From Talaromyces rugulosus (Eukaryota; Ascomycota; Eurotiomycetes; Eurotiales; Trichocomaceae), in NCBI RefSeq assembly GCF_013368755.1, contig NC_049562.1, positions 4,464,001 to 4,528,000 of the forward strand: a DNA stretch of 64,000 nucleotides, given 5' to 3'. Made by a program: the position numbers and the translations under genes. The notes beneath the pieces were generated by a model, which was not told the DNA's origin, ran no database searches, and saw only the letters and a program-made list of their open reading frames with translations. Below are positions 56,926-64,000 of this stretch, piece by piece. Each line of letters opens with the position of its first letter. Position 1 is the first letter of the stretch.

Positions 56926-58120
56926 GGTGTTGCAGTCAGAGAATCGTGAGCTGAAGGACAAATGTGACGGATTGGAGTTATGACGGCCTAAAACAGACAA
57001 CCACAACACCGCGACGGGACTAGGAAAGCAATGAACACTGCTTTATAGCGGATTCTATTATTATATGATGCTTTAAAGCAATGCTAAGGATGATGACGGC
57101 TGTCAAAATCGGGACTTGGCATTTGCTTACGTAAACGGTGCAAATTAGTAAAATCTATGAGCATGGGATTCTAATTTACATGGCAATTGGACCGGTTTAT
57201 ATATAAAAAGAGAATTAGTATATGATAATCAAGACCTTTCAACACCTATACAGATTACCTACCTAAAGAGGTTGATTAACCATATAAGCTTGGCCCGCTC
57301 CGCGCGTCATCCCCTAACGACATATGTAGGTCTAGCGTATATTAAATCTCACACGCAGTCCACAGATTATTATTACTAAGTATTACAACTCATCATCACT
57401 ATATGCTCCTGGCTGTCCTGATATTCTTCAGCATGCTAAGAAAGAATAACAAAGAACCCGCTTTCGAGTGGGGCTGCACCTGAAGAAGTCTGTGGAAAGG
57501 TATGGTTACTAGTCCTAATCGGGAATGCATAAGGTTATACATGCTCCACTGCGCTGAACAAAGCCTTTGTTCTGGCTACACCAGTGGTGTGGCTACTATG
57601 GAGGCTTGTGGGCGGGCGACTATAGCATATGTGAGTGGATCAGGTTTAAACATCGACTTTATAGGCATCAATGATGTACTCTAGTAGATAGCACCAGAAC
57701 GCATTATAATCTCTGGTTTTAGAAAATCAACACATTACGTCGTTGAGTAGTTGGCTCAACCAACTGTCGAACCCCTGAGCCCGCGAAAAGACATGCCCCC
57801 AACATCAGGTGGCAGGAACGCCCTGCCTAAAGCCCCATTTTCGTTTCCTTTGTCTGTGAGAATTCTTTGTTGCTTATTGACGTCAATTTTTTGGGGCCCA
57901 CTGCAGCCATAACATCCACATCATGACTGCCTATAAATAGACCTTCTCATCTTTTCTTCTCGCCCGAGTCTTCTCTTTTTTCATCTGTCCGATCTTTCTA
58001 TCCTCGTCTATCTCGGCTCGTCTGCCTTGTCTGTCTCCTCGTTGTTGTGCTCTTGAGCTTTTCTCTTTTCTCTTCCCTCGTCTCGCCGCATTCGACACAA
58101 TACCAAACCCATCATATATC
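56926..58120. other. Intergenic region, leader of the HNH pseudogene
   Basis: 1.2 kb. A stretch at about 57527-57600 matches 40214-40290 (ancestral HNH-locus upstream DNA). From 57940 the sequence becomes strongly C/T-rich up to 58090, like a fungal promoter and leader. No separate gene was recognised. Confidence 0.55.
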
Positions 58121-59250
58121 GTGGACCAAGAGTTCTACGATGAAAGACGTGTCGAGCTCTTAGCTCAACTAGAAGAAGTCGTCGGACTCACATGCCCCCC
58201 ACGATCCTGGGCCTTATTATGGCTAGCTGATATAGTATGGCTCGAGGCTTTCGTTGAAAAGCTTAAAAAGGAAAGTTACTGGGAGGCCCGTGGCAAGCTC
58301 GAAATCCCCTTTATTCTAAATTTGTTGCCTGCATATATTGCTCTCCCCTATGGTTTCACATGTCGAGTTTTCTATATGACTTGAAATACAGGGCTCACAA
58401 AATCTCGTCCGCGGGCGTCAACTACAAGCACGGCAACCCCATCTGTCGCTGCTTCGACAACTGCCTCGACCCCAACAGAGCTCAAGCGAAAGCTTGACGA
58501 AATGGACCTCCAGTCATTTGCGCCCCGTGCCAAGGTGGCGGCAATGTTTGTATGTTTCCAACCACTACCCTGTCTGTTTCTTTCACTAACGAAACATGGT
58601 GCGGTCAGCGAGATGGAGACCACTGCATATTCACCAAGGATGGAACAAAGGACGTGGCTTACATATGCCCCATTAGTCTGAATATCCACGAAGCAGGCTA
58701 TGCTCATGATGTGCTTTGGGACATTCTGCGTACGATCTGGTCTGAAAGCAAAGTAAATTCCTGGTTCAAGACGCTGTTTCCTAACGGTGACTATCGCGAT
58801 GCATGCCATAACCTGCTTTGCCTATCTGCCAGTGCCCACAGGTACTTCGGAAGTGCTAAATTTGCCCTAAAAACCTATCTCTATTTCTGACGACGAGAAA
58901 GAGTTGGTTGTGCAATTTTTCTGGCTCTCCAAGGGCGTTTTTCCACGCAAGTCGAAGCCAATAGTGAACCTGTGTCAACGGCCATCACTGGGGATTTTAG
59001 GTTCTGTTGGCACCGACAATGCTCGCCTATGGAATCATATCACTGGAGATCCAATTCGGTCTGGAGATACAATCACCGTGAAAACCGAGGACCCGAGACT
59101 ATGCCACTGCCAAATTGGGATATCTTGGAGATGCAATGGTTCCTTCAACGCGCAGCAGCTATGAGCGGAGTAGCTGACATCGACAACGACGAGAACGAAG
59201 ACGACGAGATTAGTGGTCTAGCAGATAGATACGCATCTAACGACGAGTAG
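58121..59250 (+). pseudogene. HNH-endonuclease family gene, degenerate
   Basis: Frames spliced by eye give the layout of fungal HNH nucleases: a helical N terminus (ERRVELLAQLEEVVGL), a Ser/Thr/Pro linker, then RDGDHCIFT and ISLNIHEAG (the Cys/His part of the zinc-HNH core), DACHNLLCLSASAHRYF, and a C-terminal MQWFLQR motif. It appears broken. The reading begins at GTG with no in-frame ATG in the preceding 100 bases. An extra A in the A run at 58869-58873 shifts frame between ALK and PISISDDE. A base is missing near 59093 (TEDP to ETMPLPN). The family's role in fungi is unknown; related fragments flank the terpene synthase. Confidence 0.75.
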
Positions 59251-60943
59251 GTAGATTCCGACATTGAAATAGCTGAGGCGGTTATTTAGAGCGACAACAA
59301 TAAACTCTTGGTCATTCTGGACCACAACTTGAAGAAGGGATGTCATATTGTATCGCAGATCGCGACCAGAAACATGCTTGAGGAGGCCACCATAGATGTA
59401 CACAACGACGAGTAGAAGCCCCCTAGAAGAGGACATGTTGGGTACTCGCTAGACGTTGAGAGTAAGACAGTTAATTCTCCGACACATATTCACCAAGAAC
59501 CTACTGTGTTTGGCTATATCTGCATGGGCCCTAATTCCGTGGCATTTCGCTCGCCGGTCCACAATGTATCCAATGACTGGGGATCATTAAAGCGCGAGTC
59601 ACCTATCAGTAGCTACACGTATAGGATACCCTATAAATAATCCTAGTACCATTCTGATACGTGAACTATGCTCATTAGTAAAACATTCCATGCAACACGT
59701 TGACGCGTCGCCTGGAAGATACGAAAATGCTGCCTCCGAGACAACCCAAATTGTTAAGTCTACTCTGAAGGGGAGGTTTTATTGAGACAACACTCAAAAT
59801 ATGGTTCTCTTCTGAAAACATCTACTTGGAATGGCACCAGACGAATTCCTGAAGCTTAGCAATGTAAAACGATTATTCGTATTATAGGGAAGGAAACCAC
59901 TGCTAGGATTCTAAAATTTGCGGCGGGTTGGGGCATTACTTCAGTGAAAACACTCGACGCTGGACCCCGCTACAAATAGCAGCATTATGACAGAGTACAA
60001 GCCATATGATCATGTGTAGATGGTTTGCGTATTGGCAGCGGGCTTGCAGTCTTTAGGGTTAGGGTTAGGGTTAATTATTCCTTCCCCACCAATCAGAATG
60101 GCGGACTGATGCAATAGTCCAACTAGATAGATAACCCCAAGTTGCGCATTGACACGAGGCCCGAATAAAGTCATTTGAGAGGTGGTATATAGTTGGACCT
60201 ATATTTTACCTAGCTCGCTGGTCCACCCTTTTCGAATGGCACGCGCAGCTAGCAGAAAGACAGTGAGCAGGTGAGATATCGAAGTCAGGCCGCGAAGCAG
60301 AAGGCGGTTAAGGTGCATCACGTGGCCCGGGCTCTGACCGCCTTCGTGCTCCACCAAGCCGGGGAACAATCAAACAGCAGCTGTGACAACAACAAACGAC
60401 CTTGATCACCAACCTCTCACATCTGTCGCGACCTTGTGCCTGCGCTTTCTGCTTGCAAGCCTGAACACAGTCCTATATCTGCCCACCACTATATTCTGAC
60501 TCGCCACGACCGTTTACTTTGCTATTGGCTGTTTAGCCAACCCCACCCGATGGAGGCATGACCCCGGCCAGTGACATTCACTGGGTGCATGTTTTTTGGT
60601 TTGTGCCTGTCACTGTCATTCTAGAAGCTGATACGGTCACTAACAAGAGGTCTTCAGCAGAAGGTAGTCGCCTTGCGACGGATTATTTACCTGTTATTGC
60701 CTATCGCTTGCGTATACTCGTCCCGCCGACGCTTCCCAAAATTTCACCACCCTCTTATCCACCGCACAAACGATATATATATTTTTTGAACGTCTCGCTT
60801 TGCGCTGTCTTTCATATAATACTACTTTGAGTCAGCAGTATCCATTTACGGAATCTTTTTTCAGTGTGCTGTCTGCCTGATAATCCATTTTCGTCTCCTC
60901 TCACTCATCGACTGTTCGCTTGCACGCAAGACACACTACAGCC
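59251..60943. other. Gene-free region with interstitial telomeric repeats
   Basis: 1.7 kb without a convincing gene. It includes a TTAGGG array at 60053-60073 and a CCAAT box near 60088. The last part (60400-60940) is a typical C/T-rich promoter or leader for the DUF7918-type gene. Confidence 0.55.
60053..60073 (+). repeat. Interstitial telomere-type repeat (TTAGGG)3
   Basis: Three exact TTAGGG units followed by TTA. TTAGGG is the usual telomere repeat of filamentous ascomycetes. In fungal promoters such short arrays can also act as telobox sites for telobox-binding factors. The next gene starts about 870 bases downstream. Confidence 0.9.
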
Positions 60944-62852
60944 ATGCCTTGCTTTAAGGGTTTAGCTGTCAGTATCCACACCCCAGATGGGCCAATTTCT
61001 GAGTTTTCGGTACAACGTCAATCTCGTCAATCACGAATCGCCTGTTTTATCCCCGTTCCCGCAGCAAAGATCGACGGAAATGAAAAACCACAACAGTCTA
61101 CGTTTGCCGTCTCGATAACTCTTCTCAATCCAGGCCAGAGCGTACCATATTCTACTCCGAAACCAACAGAGAACGACCCAAACCCGAAACCCCAGATTGT
61201 TGGGGGTTTGCCCGGTAAGACCGATGAGCGAGGGCAGTATATAGGCTCTGTCGGGCCGTATCAACCCCTGACGGGATCTCAAAACGAAACTGTTGCCGCT
61301 TACATATACTTTGATGGACGTCAGAAAGAGGAAGTGGCAACATTACTACGCAGAGGCGAAGAGACATGGGTTAATTCACGCTGGGTCAGCGTGCCTGATT
61401 CAGAAGGCGGTGGCCTTGCAGAGCGGGAATTTCTTTTCCGAGAAGTCGGCCTCGAGCGCTGGTTAAATGGTTTGGATCTGGATGGCAAGGATGCCGCCGC
61501 AAAGATCGAAAGACGGAGGCAGAAGATGGCAAAACGAAGGCTAAATAAAGGGGACTCGGACATGGATGATACCACGTCAGAAAAGCAAGACAAGGGGATC
61601 ATGCGATATGGTGACGACTCGAAATCGCCTCTCGAGAATTTATCCGACGAGGGCTCTTTATCCGATTCTGACGATGATCCGATCCCGGAATCTGCTGGCC
61701 AAATCAAGGTCGCCCTGTTCCGAGTAATTGCCTCGGGAGAAATCAGACGAGGCGAATATTCTCCTCAATTCGACGCCCATGATGACGACGATGAATCAAG
61801 CGGGGGGCAGAGCGGAAACGGGGCTGCAGATGTTGACCATACAACAAGCTTCGCGAAGCCTAAAACTCTTGATCCAAAGACAATCAGTACTCAGACTGTG
61901 ACTGGAATCGACCCTACCGACAAACCATACGCGGTATTTACGTTTATGTACCGCGGTGAACGTGAGTTATTATTGTTTTGTCTTTGAATCCAAATACTAA
62001 TGAATAATACAGGCCAATTACAAAAAATGGGTGTCTTCAAGTCAAAATCCCCGGAGAAGGAGACTGCTACCAAGAGAAAGTCAACCGACTTCGCTAATCT
62101 ACCACCGCTAAAGCCGGGTGGCGCTGTCGGTTTCATGAATTATCGCGAAGGCGAGAACTCAAATACAGCGAAGGGGAAGAAATCAAAGAAGACAAGCGAG
62201 AGTGATATGGATAGCGACGAAGACGAGGACGATGCTGTTGCCACCAAAGCTGAGGAAGAGGAAACCAATGGTACTATTCACCTATCCCCCGATGACATTC
62301 GCCGGCAAGGAGACCTGGCCGAGGGCGTTCGCAAGATCAAGGTATGTTGGTTTTTTAAATAGGAATACCATTCCATTTCCTTGCTAATGAAGGATATAGT
62401 TAAAACGTCAACATTCCGCCGAACCAATGGGAGATAATGCGTCCAGCTTGAATACTCCTGCGTCAGAGAGCACGCCTCCTGCGTCGAATGATGCATTGTC
62501 GACAACGCCACCACAAGCTTCTTCTGCTACTGCATCTAATTCCGGGGTATCGGAAGCTCTTCACAGCATCGCCGAGTCTTTGACCAACGATTATGTTGGA
62601 AGCCCTCTGAAGAAACCGAGGGCTAGCGTATCCACTGCGGACGAAAACGGTCTTCGCAAGCGACTCGAGACCAATGTTTCCAACAACATTGGCGAGGTTC
62701 TCGGACCAGCCGCTACGCCTCAGAACCCGGATTCATCTGTTGGTGGTACAGCATCTGGAGCGACAGCTAGCCAATTTGGAAGTAGCTTGAACGCATCCTC
62801 TGTCCCACCGGTCGCCCAGCCCCCAGTTCAAGAGGAAGAAGAGGAACTATAA
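60944..62852 (+). CDS. DUF7918-type conserved fungal protein
   Basis: Three exons, 60944-61961, 62013-62341 and 62400-62852, join in frame to 599 residues. The start MPCFKGLAVSIHTPDG is preferred over an ATG 24 bases upstream because the domain begins directly there. The N-terminal beta-rich domain (1-200: ISEFSVQRQSRQSRIACFIP, VAAYIYFDGRQKEEVATLLRRGEETW) and the later TDKPYAVFTFMYRGERQLQKMGV together make the domain seen in many fungal proteins as DUF7918. Between them are long acidic, low-complexity stretches (LSDEGSLSDSDDDP, DDDDESS). The C terminus is Ser/Pro/Ala-rich, with a possible nuclear signal (KSKSPEKETATKRKS). Function is unknown; nuclear location is inferred from composition. Confidence 0.85.
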
Positions 62853-63567
62853 TTATGTTCTGGTTGGTTTCCTTATTACGTTTCATCGAACGATTTGCAT
62901 GCCAGATCACTTCCCGCCAAATGGGTTGGTTGTCTGTGATACCTTATAAGCCTCTGGAATTGTCCTTTTTAAACTCTTCTCTCTTCGATACTTTCATTTG
63001 TAACCACTTTATACCTTTTCAGTTTACCTTTAAATTTTCTGTCGTATTACTATTTGGGTATGGGCATTCCCCCAGGTATGACTTGCTTATTTCGTTTTTT
63101 TATTTTTACCCCGTCTTTCTCAAGTACTTGCTATGCGGGCATTGTTTAACATACCAGGGAGAACTCTTTTTTTTTTTTTTTTTTTCCCCAGATATTCAGG
63201 ATCGAAGAATTTATTGATAGTATAGAATGGATTTTTGTTTCCTGTTGATATATCATTAACTTATGATTTAAAGTACGAGCTTGCTCACAGTTACGTTACA
63301 TCAATGTTTCCAACGTTTGTCGTAGTTTATCTGAGGGGCAAATGTGGGGGGATTCTCCAGATGTGAGCTTCAATAGAAGATCGATCGATCGAAGACAAGC
63401 ACCTGGCTAACGTCCAAAATATTTCGGAGATAGATCGGTCGTTTACCGAAAACCCTGAAGCAGGGGATAGCTTGTTTGTAGCATCCTTGTACTACTGCAA
63501 CTGACGATTCGGATCCTCTCTCAATTGGCTGTGTTTGGGAAGTTTGAACACCCCGACTACTCTGACG
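62853..63567. other. Intergenic, 0.7 kb, with a T run
   Basis: It holds the terminator of the previous gene, a run of 19 T at 63167-63185, and the promoter of the GH3 gene. Nothing else was recognised. Confidence 0.5.
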
Positions 63568-64000
63568 ATGCCCCCGCCAGAAGAGCTTCGTAAAAAGGTT
63601 GGCCAGGTATGTACAACTAACCACTCCCACCATGGAAATCCTTTGAGTTTGCTGATAACTTGAACGCGAAGCTTTTTGCTGCTGGCTTTCACGGTCTCAC
63701 TCCAGATTCTAAAATCAAGACATTGATCCGTAATTATGGGCTTGGGGCGATCGTCCTGTTCAGAAGGAATATTCAGGATGCAGCCCAACTTCAGGTATTT
63801 CATATTTTAACCCAAAAGGACTGGAACATACTAAGGGAAATGCCTAGGCCTTGACAAATTCTCTTCAGCAAGAAGCAAAAAATGCTGGCCATGAATACCC
63901 CTTACTCATTGGTATTGATCAGGAAAATGGTCTTGTAACTCGAGTCACGCCGCCCATGGTGCCGCAGCAACCGGGGCTGATGACCCTGGGAGCCACAGGA
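63568..64000 (+). CDS. GH3 beta-N-acetylglucosaminidase, N-terminal part
   Basis: Three exons are visible: 63568-63606, 63672-63794 and from 63848 to the window end, so the 3' part is outside. They join in frame (KVGQ-LFAAGF, AAQLQ-ALTNSLQQEA). The start matches NagZ-type GH3 enzymes: LRKKVGQLFAAGFHG, LGAIVLFRRNI and LLIGIDQENGLVTRV, the last with the Asp and Glu that contact the sugar. Fungal proteins of this type often carry an acetyltransferase domain after the GH3 domain, which cannot be checked here. The expected role is hydrolysis of terminal N-acetylglucosamine. Confidence 0.88.

Noticed and set aside
60053..60073. TTAGGG repeats as a true chromosome end
   Set aside because: Only three units are present, and normal genes continue on both sides.

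Overview
The window is nuclear DNA of a filamentous ascomycete, most likely of the Aspergillus/Penicillium type (Eurotiales). This rests on short 50-100 base GT-AG introns in most genes, two Zn2Cys6 regulators, TTAGGG repeats, a chimeric terpene synthase, and families typical of Pezizomycotina (GH64, DUF7918-type, Hsp70-like). Exon limits were placed by eye from reading frame and splice signals. Names rest on motif recognition, not on database searches.

Layout. 0-12 kb is mostly ordinary: a conserved hypothetical protein, a GH64 beta-1,3-glucanase, an FAD monooxygenase-like enzyme, a Gfo/Idh/MocA oxidoreductase and phosphoglucomutase. 12-22 kb holds an old yellow enzyme relic, a Zn2Cys6 regulator, a heparinase II/III-like secreted lyase, oligoribonuclease and an MmgE/PrpD protein. 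23-31 kb is an accessory block: a zinc-ribbon plus PD-(D/E)XK nuclease-like protein, a coiled-coil protein and an Hsp70-like ATPase. AT-rich DNA, a secreted beta-helix protein and a MITE-like element follow (31-35 kb).

37-54 kb looks like a complete, probably undescribed terpenoid biosynthetic cluster. In order: a two-domain terpene cyclase/prenyl diphosphate synthase (37418-39945), a 3-hydroxyacyl-CoA dehydrogenase fused to a YWTD-type beta-propeller, a cytochrome b5/b5 reductase fusion divergent from a P450 without a membrane anchor, a sterol-glucosyltransferase-like enzyme, and a divergent Zn2Cys6 regulator. A reasonable reading is: the synthase makes a C20 or C25 hydrocarbon, the P450 (fed by the b5 reductase) hydroxylates it, the dehydrogenase oxidises an alcohol, and the glucosyltransferase adds a sugar. 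The synthase gene lies between two decayed copies of an HNH-nuclease locus that share a direct repeat of about 0.3 kb. A third degenerate HNH gene lies at 58 kb.

55-64 kb returns to housekeeping-like genes: an HD-domain phosphohydrolase, a DUF7918-type protein with telomeric repeats about 0.9 kb upstream, and the start of a GH3 beta-N-acetylglucosaminidase cut by the window end.
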